In this document: piece after piece, positions 54,736 through 63,277 of the stretch
Position numbering within the stretch: position 1 is the stretch's first letter
How the letters are laid out: the number at the start of each line of letters is the position of its first letter
From: Vicinamibacteria bacterium
Lineage (GTDB): Bacteria; Acidobacteriota; Vicinamibacteria; Vicinamibacterales; UBA8438
Assembly (NCBI GenBank): GCA_022820825.1
Contig: JAJEEU010000062.1
Span: 60,825 to 124,824 of the forward strand
Direction: 5' to 3'
Length of the DNA stretch: 64,000 bases
The notes under the pieces: model-generated
Told to the model about the DNA's origin: nothing
Databases searched by the model: none
The model's input: only the letters and a program-made list of their open reading frames with translations
Program-made: the position numbers and the translations under genes

Positions 54736-55946
54736 CCGAGAGTGTTCAACCGGTACGGGTCGCCGTCTTCACCGACAACGACTTCGCCAAGGTGAACGGC
54801 GTCACCACTGCCCTGGCGGCAGTGCTGCGCTGCGCCCCGGACGGCGTCCGGCCGTGCATCTACACCCACGCGAACGCGGCCGCAGAACGGCCCGGCTACG
54901 TCGCCCTGCGCGCGCCGGGGATAGGAATCCCCTTCTACCGTGAGATGAAGGTGTACGCGCCGCGTCTCCGTGCGTTGCGCGCGCGGGTCAAGGCGGATGG
55001 CGCGGACCTCGTCCACCTGACCACGCCGGGGCCCCTCGGCCTGGCGGCCCTGTACGTCGCCTCCCGGCTCGGCTTGCCGCTCATCGGCAGCTTTCACACC
55101 GATCTGGGAAGCTACATCCGGATTCTCAGCGGATCGCCGCGGCTCGAACACCTGATGCGCCGGTACATGCGCTGGCCGTACGGCCGTTGCGAGCGGATCT
55201 TCGTGCCGTCGGTGGCGACCGCGTCGTTGCTGGCCGCCGACCGGATCGACCCCGAGCGCATCGTGCTCTGGGCGCGCGGCGTCGACACGGCGCAGTTCTC
55301 GCCCGACCGCCGCTCCGCCGAGCTGCGCCGCGCATGGGGTGTCGAGCCGGGCGAGGTCGTCCTGCTGTACGCCGGCCGTGTGTCGAAGGAGAAGGGTCTC
55401 GACCTGCTGCCCGCCATCGAGGCGCGCCTGCGCTTCGCGCGCCTGCCGCACCGCTGGATTGTCGTCGGCGACGGTCCGTACCGGCGGGCGCTCGAGGGAC
55501 GTCTGCCCGCCGCGCGCTTCACCGGCACGGTGCCGCACGCGGACATGGGCCGCCACATGGCGTCCGCCGACCTGTTCGTATTCCCGAGCGCCACCGACAC
55601 CGCCGGCAACGTCGTGCTCGAAGCACAGGCCTGCGGACTGCCGGTGATCGTCGCGGACCGCGGCGGACCGCAGGAGAACATGCGCGTGGACCTCACGGGG
55701 CGCATCTGCCGCGCCGACCGCAACAACGACTTCGCCGATGCGATCCTGGAGACTGCGTCCTACCCCGCTCGCCTGCGGGCCATGGCGGGCGCGGCGCGGC
55801 GCTACGCCGAGGGCCGCGGCTGGGAGGAGGCGCTGGCGCCGCTGTACCGCGCGTATCGCGAGCTGGCGGCCCGTCACCGCGCCGCCGGCGCAGTCGGACA
55901 GCCAGTGAGCCGCGCCGGCGCGCGGGTTGGAATGCGCACGGGCTGA
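54732..55946 (+). CDS. GT4-family glycosyltransferase
   Basis: A 404-residue GT-B glycosyltransferase. The N-terminal domain has VFTDNDFAKVNGVTTALAAVL and LVHLTTPGPLGLAALYVA; the C-terminal domain has LYAGRVSKEKGLDLLPAIEARL, WIVVGDGP and FVFPSATDTAGNVVLEAQACGLPVIV, the E-x7-E region of GT4. No ATG or GTG occurs at the right place. The likely start is CTG at 54732, overlapping the PHP stop (CTGA) and preceded by AGGAGG. It uses a nucleotide sugar in the cytoplasm, as do related mannosyltransferases; acceptor unknown. Confidence 0.87.
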   Translation: MTESVQPVRVAVFTDNDFAKVNGVTTALAAVLRCAPDGVRPCIYTHANAAAERPGYVALRAPGIGIPFYREMKVYAPRLRALRARVKADGADLVHLTTPGPLGLAALYVASRLGLPLIGSFHTDLGSYIRILSGSPRLEHLMRRYMRWPYGRCERIFVPSVATASLLAADRIDPERIVLWARGVDTAQFSPDRRSAELRRAWGVEPGEVVLLYAGRVSKEKGLDLLPAIEARLRFARLPHRWIVVGDGPYRRALEGRLPAARFTGTVPHADMGRHMASADLFVFPSATDTAGNVVLEAQACGLPVIVADRGGPQENMRVDLTGRICRADRNNDFADAILETASYPARLRAMAGAARRYAEGRGWEEALAPLYRAYRELAARHRAAGAVGQPVSRAGARVGMRTG

Positions 55947-55962
55947 GGCTACGATCGACGCC

Positions 55963-56853
55963 ATGCCGCCTGCGGCGGGCGGGCGCCTGCGCGACTACCT
56001 GCGGGCGCTGCGGCCGCACCACTGGGTCAAGAACGTCCTCGTGTTCGCTCCCCTCGTCGCGGCGCACGAGACCCGGCCGGAGCCGTACTTCGTGGCGGCC
56101 GGACTGTTCGCGGCGCTGGCGGCCTGCGCGTCGGGCACCTACCTGCTGAACGACGTCGTCGACCTGCAGTACGACCGCCGGCACCCGACCAAGCGCAACC
56201 GTCCGCTCGCAGCCGGACTCCTCGCGCCCCGGCCGGCCGTCGCCGCCGGACTGGCGCTGGCGGCGGCCGGGCTCGGCCTGGCGTTGTGCCTCTCGCTCGC
56301 GGGCGGTCTGTTCGTCCTGCTCTACCTGGCGGTGACCATCACGTACTCGCTCGCGCTGAAGCGCCGGGTCTTCGCCGATGTCATCGCGCTCGCGGTGCTC
56401 TTCACCGTGCGCGTCGTGGCGGGCGCGGTGGGAACGGGCGTGCCGCTGTCGCCGCCGTTCCTGGCATTCTCCATCTTCATCTTCCTGGCGCTGGCCATCG
56501 TCAAGCGCCTCTCCGAGCTGCATACGTTGCGCGCGGCGGACGCTGCGGAGGCCGGCGGGCGGGCCTATGCCGCCGAGGACCTGATCGTGCTGGCGGGACT
56601 CGGGGCGGCCAGCAGCTTCGCCTCGGTCGCGGTGCTCACGCTGTACCTCGCCACCCCCGCCGTCGTGGAGCGCTACGCCCGGCCGGACCTGCTGTGGGTG
56701 ATGTGCCTGCCGCTGCTGTACTGGCTGGGCCGCCTGTTGCTGCTCGCCAACCGCGGTGCGGTCGGCGGCGACCCGCTGGTGTTCGCGATGCGCGACCGCA
56801 GCAGTTGGATTGCCGGCGCCGCTATCCTCGCCGTCTTCGCGAGCGCGCTATGA
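55963..56853 (+). CDS. UbiA-family phosphoribosyltransferase (polyprenyl-P-ribose synthase)
   Basis: A 296-residue integral membrane protein with about eight or nine helices. It has the UbiA motif NDVVDLQYDRRHPTKRNRPLAAG and the second Asp motif YSLALKRRVFADVIALAVLFTVR. The HPTKRNRP form, and WVKNVLVFAPL at the start, match the decaprenyl-phosphate 5-phosphoribose synthase group (Rv3806c type). This group joins polyprenyl phosphate and PRPP, the entry to polyprenyl-phosphoryl-arabinose. It is followed by dprE1 and dprE2, which confirms the pathway. The start at 55963 is chosen from the family N-terminus. Confidence 0.88.
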   Translation: MPPAAGGRLRDYLRALRPHHWVKNVLVFAPLVAAHETRPEPYFVAAGLFAALAACASGTYLLNDVVDLQYDRRHPTKRNRPLAAGLLAPRPAVAAGLALAAAGLGLALCLSLAGGLFVLLYLAVTITYSLALKRRVFADVIALAVLFTVRVVAGAVGTGVPLSPPFLAFSIFIFLALAIVKRLSELHTLRAADAAEAGGRAYAAEDLIVLAGLGAASSFASVAVLTLYLATPAVVERYARPDLLWVMCLPLLYWLGRLLLLANRGAVGGDPLVFAMRDRSSWIAGAAILAVFASAL

Positions 56854-56872
56854 CGCGAATGGACCACCCGGC

Positions 56873-58201
56873 ATGAAACTGTCCGGTTGGGGCCGCTGGC
56901 CGGTGGTCGACTGCCGGCTGGCACACTACCGCGGAGACTCGGATCTGCGCGGCCTGATCGACCGCTCCCCGACGCTGATAGCGCGCGGCAACGGGCGCGC
57001 CTACGGCGATGCCGCCGTCAACCCCGAGCTCACCGTGTCGATGCTGGGCGCCGGCCGCATCCTGGCGTTCGACGAACAGACCGGTCTGTTGACATGCGAG
57101 GCCGGCGCGCTGCTCGACGACATCCTGCAGGCCTGCGTGCCGCGCGGCTGGTTTCCGCCCGTGGTGCCGGGCACCCGCTTCGTCACCGTCGGCGGCCTGA
57201 TCGCCGCCGACGTGCACGGCAAGAACCACCACCGCGACGGCACGTTCGGCGCCCACGTCGAATCGCTCACACTCGCCACGGCCGATGGCGAGGTCCGGGA
57301 GTGCAGCCGCGACGCGAATGCCGAGCTGCTGCGCGCGACCATCGGGGGAATGGGGCTTACGGGCGTGATCCTGTCCGCCACGTTCCGCCTCCAGCGGATG
57401 GACACGGCCTACGTGACGCAGGAGGTCCTGCCGGCCGCCGATCTCGACGCGGCAATGGCGCTGTTCGAGGAGTCTCGCGACTGGCCCTACTCGGTCGCCT
57501 GGATCGACGCGCTCGCGCGCGGCCGGTCGCTGGGGCGCGGCCTGGTGCTGCGCGGCCGGCCGCTGGAGCGCGGCGCCCTGCCGCCGCGGCTGGCGCGCAA
57601 CCCCCGGCACGTCGCGAACCGCGGACCGCTGACGGTCCCGTTCGAGGCCCCGGCCGCGCTGCTCAACCGTCTGTCGATCGGCGTGTTCAACGCGCTCTAC
57701 TCCGGACTGGGCCGCGCCCGCGGCGCACCGCGCCCCGTGCACTACGCCCCGTTCTTCTTTCCGCTCGACGGGCTCGGCGCGTGGAACCGCCTCTACGGCC
57801 GCAAGGGGTTCGTCCAGTACCAGTGCGTGCTGCCCAGGCGCGAGAGCCGCGGCATCGGCGCGCTGCTGGCGCGCGTCGCCGCCGCCAGGCCGGGCTGCGC
57901 GCTCGCCGTGCTCAAGCTGCTGGGGCCGCGACGAGCCGGGATGCTGTCGTTTCCGATGGAGGGCTATACGCTGGCGCTCGATTTTCCGCTGCGCGACGGC
58001 ACGCTGGAGCTGCTCGACGCGCTCGACGCCATTACCCACGAGCACGGCGGGCGGGTCTATCTCGCCAAGGACGCTTGCTCCGCGCCGGAGCGCGTGCGCA
58101 GCGGCTATCCGGAGTGGGATGCCTTCCTCGCAGTGCGCGCGGAGACGGCCGGCGCTGCACCCCGCTTCGCCTCCGGACTGTCGCGAAGGCTGGCACTGTG
58201 A
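56873..58201 (+). CDS. dprE1: DprE1-like FAD-dependent oxidoreductase
   Basis: This 442-residue protein aligns with mycobacterial DprE1 along its length: GNGRAYGDAAVNP, VVPGTRFVTVGGLIAADVHGKNHHRDGTFG (FAD-linking region), GGMGLTGVIL, YGRKGFVQYQCVLP, LSFPMEGYTLALDFPLRDG and VYLAKDAC (catalytic Lys). It oxidises the 2-hydroxyl of polyprenyl-phosphoryl-ribose. Where M. tuberculosis has the inhibitor-reactive Cys387 (context ICVDFP), this protein has Ala (LALDFP). Its stop overlaps the dprE2 start (GTGA). Confidence 0.92.
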   Translation: MKLSGWGRWPVVDCRLAHYRGDSDLRGLIDRSPTLIARGNGRAYGDAAVNPELTVSMLGAGRILAFDEQTGLLTCEAGALLDDILQACVPRGWFPPVVPGTRFVTVGGLIAADVHGKNHHRDGTFGAHVESLTLATADGEVRECSRDANAELLRATIGGMGLTGVILSATFRLQRMDTAYVTQEVLPAADLDAAMALFEESRDWPYSVAWIDALARGRSLGRGLVLRGRPLERGALPPRLARNPRHVANRGPLTVPFEAPAALLNRLSIGVFNALYSGLGRARGAPRPVHYAPFFFPLDGLGAWNRLYGRKGFVQYQCVLPRRESRGIGALLARVAAARPGCALAVLKLLGPRRAGMLSFPMEGYTLALDFPLRDGTLELLDALDAITHEHGGRVYLAKDACSAPERVRSGYPEWDAFLAVRAETAGAAPRFASGLSRRLAL

Positions 58202-58941
58202 GCAACCGCAACGGCACGGCGCTGGTGATCGGCGCCACTTCGGACATCGGCCGCGCAGTCGCCCGCAGGCTGGCGGACGAAGGGTACGCGCTGCAGCTTG
58301 CCGCGCGCGATCCCGCCCGGCTGGAGCGCGTGGCCGAGGAGATCCGGTCGCAGTGGGGCTGCGCGGTGACGGCGTTGCCCTGCGACGTGCTTGAGGAGGA
58401 TGGTGGCGGTGCGCTGCTCGATGCGCTCGATCCCATGCCCGACGTTGCCGTCTGCGTGGTCGGCCTGCTCGGCGATCAGCGCAGCAGCGAACGTGACGCG
58501 GCGGAGGCCGAGCGGGTGATGCGCACCAACTTCGTCGGTCCCGCGCTGCTGCTGGGGGCGCTGGCCGAGCGGTTCGCCGAACGCGGCAGCGGCGTCCTGG
58601 TCGGCGTGAGCTCGGTCGCCGGCGACCGCGGGCGCGCCGCGAACTATGTCTACGGATCGGCCAAGGCGGGGCTGACGGTGTTCCTGTCCGGCCTGCGCAA
58701 CCGGCTCGCCGGCTCCGGGATCCACGTGATGACGGTCAAGCCCGGGTTCGTGCGCACGCGCATGACCGCCGGCATGCGGCTGCCGGCCGGCCTGACCGCG
58801 ACGCCCGACGAGGTTGCCGGCGCGGTTGCCCGTGCGCTGCGGGCGCGCCGCGACGTCGTCTACGTGCGGCGGATATGGCGCCCCATCATGCTGGCCGTGC
58901 GCGCCGTTCCGGAGCGCCTGTTCAAGCGGATGAAGGTGTGA
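58198..58941 (+). CDS. dprE2: DprE2-like short-chain dehydrogenase
   Basis: A 247-residue SDR with [19 protein letters not shown], catalytic Ser in [21 protein letters not shown] and the family C-terminus ([31 protein letters not shown]). The same C-terminal motif is found in DprE2. It reduces the 2-keto intermediate to polyprenyl-phosphoryl-arabinose. It starts at a GTG overlapping dprE1 by four bases and ends overlapping the next gene (TGATG). The pair therefore acts as one epimerase. Confidence 0.92.
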   Translation: MSNRNGTALVIGATSDIGRAVARRLADEGYALQLAARDPARLERVAEEIRSQWGCAVTALPCDVLEEDGGGALLDALDPMPDVAVCVVGLLGDQRSSERDAAEAERVMRTNFVGPALLLGALAERFAERGSGVLVGVSSVAGDRGRAANYVYGSAKAGLTVFLSGLRNRLAGSGIHVMTVKPGFVRTRMTAGMRLPAGLTATPDEVAGAVARALRARRDVVYVRRIWRPIMLAVRAVPERLFKRMKV

Positions 58942-60317
58942 TGCGCATCTGGACCGGACTGTTGCTGCTGGCGCTGCTGGTCATCTACCTCCCCGACCTC
59001 GGCCACGGCTTCATCAAGGACGACTTCGTCTGGATCGCGTCGAACCAGGCCGGCGGCCTGGAAGACCTGCTCCGCCCGTTCACGCACGCCCCCGACTTCT
59101 ACCGTCCGCTGGTGTCGCTGAGCTTCGCCGCCAACTGGTGGCTGTTCGGCGCCGAGCCGCTCGGCTACGGTCTCACGAACCTCGTGCTGCTGCTCGCGGC
59201 GGCGGGCGTGCTCTGGAGCCTGGCGCTGGCGCTGGGTCTCCCGCGCGGCGCGGCGCTGGCCTGCTGCGCGCTCTGGACCCTCAATTTCCACGGCATCGGC
59301 ATGGCGCTCCTCTGGATCAGCGGCCGCACGTCGCTGCTGGCCGCGCTGTTCTCGTTGCTGGCCGCCCGCGCCTTCGTACGCGGATCCGGGGCGTGGGCAG
59401 CCGGTTGGGTGCTGCTGGCGCTGCTTTCGAAGGAAGAGGCGGCGCTGCTCCCGTTCGTACTGCTCGCGTGGGCGGCCCTCGGGCCGGCCGGCGCCAACGA
59501 CAGCGCGCCGCAGGGGATCGACCTCCGCCGCGCCCTGCGCCGCACCTGGCCGCTCTTCGCGGTGCTGGCCGTCTATCTCGCGCTGCGGACGGCGGCCGGC
59601 GGAATGACGCCGGCCACCGCGCCTGCGGCCTATCAATTCACCTACGATCCCGCGGCGATCGGCCGCAATGCGCTCGAATACCTCGACCGCTCGGCCACCC
59701 TGTCGGCGGCGGCGCTGTTGGTCCTGGGGCTCGCGGCCGGCGCACTGCCCCGGCCGACCCCACAGCAGAAGCACCTTGCGGCGCTGGGCGGCGCGTGGAT
59801 GGTCGGACACCTCGGTCTGGCGCTGCTGTTGCCGGTACGTTCCAGCCTGTACGCCGTCGGTCCGTCCGCGGGCGCGGCGCTGGCCGGCGCCGCCCTGCTG
59901 GCCGCGGTATGGCAGCGCGCGACCCCCGGCGGGAGGCGGCGCATGCTGGGAGCCGCTGTGGCCGTCGTGCTGCTCACGGTTCCGGTGCACTGGTCGCGCA
60001 ACGAGCGCTGGGTTGCGCCGGCCGAGCTGTCCGCGCACGTGCTGGACGTGCTGGCGCCCGTCGCGGCCGCGCTTCCGGCGGACGCCGTGGTGCAGCTCGA
60101 CGACGACCGGGGCTCGCGGGCGAACCTCGACGCCTGCTTCGGGACGCTGGTGGAGACAGCGGTGCGGCTGCAGACCGGGCTCGACCGGCGCGTGTGGATC
60201 GAGCCGCCGGTCGTCGATTGGGAAGCCGGCGGCCTCGTGGCGCCGGAGCCGCAAGACGTCGCGGCGCGCTTCGCGCTCAGCGGCGGCGTGCTGGCGAGGG
60301 TGGCCGCGGATCCGTAG
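58941..60317 (+). CDS. GT-C membrane glycosyltransferase, probable arabinosyltransferase
   Basis: A 458-residue protein with about nine or ten hydrophobic helices and a short C-terminal soluble part. After helix 1 comes [10 protein letters not shown], an acidic loop in the place of the catalytic acid of GT-C enzymes that use polyprenyl-phosphate sugars; then [16 protein letters not shown] and [15 protein letters not shown]. As last gene of the DprE operon it is the best candidate to transfer arabinose to an outer glycan, lipid or protein. The TAG stop uses the first AG of repeat copy D. No close functional homologue is recognised. Confidence 0.78.
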   Translation: MRIWTGLLLLALLVIYLPDLGHGFIKDDFVWIASNQAGGLEDLLRPFTHAPDFYRPLVSLSFAANWWLFGAEPLGYGLTNLVLLLAAAGVLWSLALALGLPRGAALACCALWTLNFHGIGMALLWISGRTSLLAALFSLLAARAFVRGSGAWAAGWVLLALLSKEEAALLPFVLLAWAALGPAGANDSAPQGIDLRRALRRTWPLFAVLAVYLALRTAAGGMTPATAPAAYQFTYDPAAIGRNALEYLDRSATLSAAALLVLGLAAGALPRPTPQQKHLAALGGAWMVGHLGLALLLPVRSSLYAVGPSAGAALAGAALLAAVWQRATPGGRRRMLGAAVAVVLLTVPVHWSRNERWVAPAELSAHVLDVLAPVAAALPADAVVQLDDDRGSRANLDACFGTLVETAVRLQTGLDRRVWIEPPVVDWEAGGLVAPEPQDVAARFALSGGVLARVAADP

Positions 60318-60382
60318 CAGCCCGTGGCGAAAGTCCCGCGCCGCACCGAGACCGGTCAGGCGGCCGGATGGCCGGTCGCGCG
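60316..60382 (+). repeat. partial copy D of the inverted-repeat element
   Basis: It begins AGCAGCCCGTGGCGAAAG and runs through GCACCGAGACCGGTCAGGCG as in copy B, then joins to ATGGCCGGTCG from the other half. The central hairpin and right terminal repeat are gone. It starts directly at the stop codon of the GT-C gene, the same position as copy B has in the epoxide hydrolase. Confidence 0.7.
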
Positions 60383-60439
60383 CACTTGTCGCGGGTGTCC
60401 GTTACCGGTACGCTATCAGCCCAATTCGGGAGGTCGCAG

Positions 60440-60910
60440 ATGGCCCAGGTTTCGATTACCGTCAACGGCAGGCAGCGCACGGCCGACGTGGAGCCGCGCC
60501 TGCTGCTGGTGCACTTCCTCCGCGAGCACCTCAACCTGACCGGCACGCACGTCGGGTGCGACACGAGCCAGTGCGGCGCCTGCACGGTCCTGCTCGACGG
60601 CCGCAGCGCGAAGTCGTGCACGCTCTTCGCGGTCCAGGCGGACGGCTCGGAGGTCACCACCATCGAGGGGCTTGCCGACGGCGACCGGCTGCATCCGCTC
60701 CAGGAAGGGTTCTGGGAGGAGCACGGCCTGCAGTGCGGCTACTGCACGCCCGGCATGATCATGTCGGCCGTCAACCTGTTGCACGACAATCCACAGCCCA
60801 CCGAGCAGGAGATCCGGGACGGTCTCGACGGCAACCTCTGCCGCTGCACCGGCTACCAGCACATCGTCAACGCGGTTCAGCACGCCGCCGAGCGGACGAA
60901 TCGCGGGTAG
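60440..60910 (+). CDS. 2Fe-2S subunit of a molybdenum hydroxylase (CoxS-like)
   Basis: A 156-residue protein with a plant-type 2Fe-2S site ([16 protein letters not shown], then KSC) and a second, helical 2Fe-2S site (CGYC and CRC), the two-cluster layout of CoxS and xanthine dehydrogenase small subunits. GGGAGG precedes the ATG at 60440. It passes electrons from the Mo centre to the FAD subunit. It lies 3 bases from the large-subunit gene. Confidence 0.93.
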   Translation: MAQVSITVNGRQRTADVEPRLLLVHFLREHLNLTGTHVGCDTSQCGACTVLLDGRSAKSCTLFAVQADGSEVTTIEGLADGDRLHPLQEGFWEEHGLQCGYCTPGMIMSAVNLLHDNPQPTEQEIRDGLDGNLCRCTGYQHIVNAVQHAAERTNRG

Positions 60911-60913
60911 ACC

Positions 60914-63277
60914 GTGACGGCGCCGGCAGTCCTGCCCAAGCTCGTCGGCCAGCGCGTCAGGCGGCGCGAGGATCCCCGGCTCATCCAGGGGCGCGGCACC
61001 TACGTCGACGACGTCACGATCGCCGGGCTGCAGCACCTCGCGTTCAAGCGCAGCGACATCCCGCACGGCCGCATCCTGTCCATCGACACGAGCGCGGCGG
61101 AGGCGCTCGACGGGGTCGAGGCGATCTTCACCGGCGCGCAGATCGCGGAGTTTCTCGGCCCGATGCCGGTGCCGACGCCGTTTCCGGCCCCCGAGCATCG
61201 CGCGGTCGCCGCGGACGTGGTGCGCTACGTCGGCGATCCGGTCGCGGTCGTGGTGGCACGTGACCGCTACCTGGCGCGCGACGCGGCCGACGCGATCACC
61301 GTCGACTGCGAGCCGCTGCCGGCGGTCGTCGATCCGGAGGCGGCGCTGAGCGGGCAGCCGGCCGTGCTGCACGCCGACTTCCCGAACAACGTGGCGGTCG
61401 GGCCGCTGCCGGCCGGCACCGGCGTCGGCCGGGGCGGCCAGGTCGACGACAGCGCCGTCGACGGCGCCTTCGCCGAAGCGGAGGTCGTGGTGTCGCAGCG
61501 CATGGTCAACCAGCGGCTGGCGCCGACGGCGATCGAGCCGCGCGGCGTCGTCGCGCACTTCGAACCGGGCAAGGAGACGCTGACCATCTGGTCGTCGACG
61601 CAGAACCCGCACATCCTGCGCACCCACGTGGCCGCGCTGACCGGCCTGGGCCAGGACCAGGTGCGGGCGATCGCGCCGGAGGTGGGCGGCGGCTTCGGCG
61701 CCAAGATCAACATCTACGGCGAGGATCTCGTGGCGGCGGCGGTATCGAAGCGGCTGGGACTGCCCGTCAAGTGGGTCGAGGACCGATCCGAGGCGTTCCT
61801 GGCCACGATCCACGGGCGCGGCATCATCGGCTACGTCGACATCGCGGCCCGCCGCGACGGCCGGGTGCTCGGCCTGAAGCTGCGGCTCGTGGCCGACATC
61901 GGCGCCTACAACATGCTGCTGACCGCCGTCGTCCCGACGCAGACGATGCGGATGGCCAACGGCACGTATGCGTTTCCGGTCGTCCGGGCCACGCTCACGG
62001 AGGTCTTCACCAACAAGACCCCGACCGACGCCTACCGCGGCGCCGGCCGTCCGGAGGCGGCCTACTTCGTCGAGCGGGCCATGGACATGCTCGCGCGCGA
62101 GATCGGCATGGACCCGGCGGAGCTGCGCCGCAGGAACTTCATCCAGCCGCACCAGTTCCCCTACAAGACGCAGGTGGGTGCGCTCTACGATTCGGGCGAC
62201 TACGAGAAGGCGCTCGACCGCGCGCTGGAGAAGGCCGGCTGGGAGCAGCTCAAGGCCGAGCGCGACGCGGCGAGGGCGGATGGCCGGCTGGTCGGCCTGG
62301 GACTGTCGATGTACGTCGAGATCTGCGGCCTCGGCCCGTCCGCCCGGCTCCCGAACGGCGGCTGGGAGTACTCGCAGGTCACCGTGGAGCGCGACGGCCG
62401 GATCAGCGCCACCACCGGCGTATCGCCGCACGGGCAGGGCAACGAGACGACGTTCGCGCAGATGCTCGCCGACCAGTTCGGCGTGCCGCTGGAGCACATC
62501 CGCATCCACCACGGCGACACGGCCGTTGTGAAGCAGGGCATCGGGACGTTCGGCAGCCGCTCGCAGGCGGTGGGCGGCGCGGCGCTGCACCTGGCCGGCG
62601 GCAAGGTGAAGACCAAGATGGCGAAGTTCGCCGCCGCGCTGCTCGAGGCCCACGAGGGCGATCTCGTCTTCGAGAACGGCCGCATCGCCGTGGCGGGCGC
62701 GCCCGCGGCCGGCAAGACGTTCGCCGAGGTGGCGGCGTACGCGCACCGCCCGGTCAAGCTGCCCGCCGGTCTCGAGCCCGGACTGAGCGAGGAAGCGTTT
62801 TTCGAGCCGCCCAACAACACCTACCCGTTCGGCTGCCATATCGCGCTGCTGGAAGTGGACCGCGACACCGGCGAGCCGCGCCTGCTGCGGATGGTGGCGG
62901 TCGACGACGCGGGCAATCTGATCAATCCGTTGATCGTCGAGGGCCAGATTCACGGCGGGCTCACCCAGGGCATCGGCCAGGCGCTGGTCGAAGAGGTGGT
63001 GTACGGGGACGACGGCCAGCCGCTGACCGGCTCGCTCATGGACTACGCCATTCCCCGCGCCACCGATTTCCCGCGCTTCGAGCTCGACAACACCGTGACG
63101 CCCACCCCGGTCAACCCGCTGGGCGCGAAGGGGGTCGGGGAAGCGGGCACGATCGGATCGACGCCGTGCATCGTCTCGGCGGCCGTGGACGCGCTGGGCG
63201 GATTCGGGGTACGACACATCGACATGCTGCTGCGGCCCGAAAAGCTGTGGCGCATCATTCATGGAGGAAACGCGTGA
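60914..63277 (+). CDS. molybdopterin subunit of a molybdenum hydroxylase (CoxL-like, form II)
   Basis: A 787-residue protein starting with GTG. It has the aldehyde oxidase/xanthine dehydrogenase a/b domain and Mo-binding domains (VGGGFGAKINIYGED; GQGNETTFAQM; the base GVGEAGTIGS near the C-terminus). The active-site loop is AYRGAGR (about residues 372-378), the form II type, not AYxCSFR of true CO dehydrogenase. The substrate is therefore probably an aldehyde or heterocycle. Stop and next start overlap (GTGA). Confidence 0.92.
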   Translation: MTAPAVLPKLVGQRVRRREDPRLIQGRGTYVDDVTIAGLQHLAFKRSDIPHGRILSIDTSAAEALDGVEAIFTGAQIAEFLGPMPVPTPFPAPEHRAVAADVVRYVGDPVAVVVARDRYLARDAADAITVDCEPLPAVVDPEAALSGQPAVLHADFPNNVAVGPLPAGTGVGRGGQVDDSAVDGAFAEAEVVVSQRMVNQRLAPTAIEPRGVVAHFEPGKETLTIWSSTQNPHILRTHVAALTGLGQDQVRAIAPEVGGGFGAKINIYGEDLVAAAVSKRLGLPVKWVEDRSEAFLATIHGRGIIGYVDIAARRDGRVLGLKLRLVADIGAYNMLLTAVVPTQTMRMANGTYAFPVVRATLTEVFTNKTPTDAYRGAGRPEAAYFVERAMDMLAREIGMDPAELRRRNFIQPHQFPYKTQVGALYDSGDYEKALDRALEKAGWEQLKAERDAARADGRLVGLGLSMYVEICGLGPSARLPNGGWEYSQVTVERDGRISATTGVSPHGQGNETTFAQMLADQFGVPLEHIRIHHGDTAVVKQGIGTFGSRSQAVGGAALHLAGGKVKTKMAKFAAALLEAHEGDLVFENGRIAVAGAPAAGKTFAEVAAYAHRPVKLPAGLEPGLSEEAFFEPPNNTYPFGCHIALLEVDRDTGEPRLLRMVAVDDAGNLINPLIVEGQIHGGLTQGIGQALVEEVVYGDDGQPLTGSLMDYAIPRATDFPRFELDNTVTPTPVNPLGAKGVGEAGTIGSTPCIVSAAVDALGGFGVRHIDMLLRPEKLWRIIHGGNA

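Noticed and set aside
60914..63277. True aerobic CO dehydrogenase large subunit
   Set aside because: The active-site loop is AYRGAGR, not AYxCSFR, so CO oxidation is unlikely and the general molybdenum hydroxylase label is safer.
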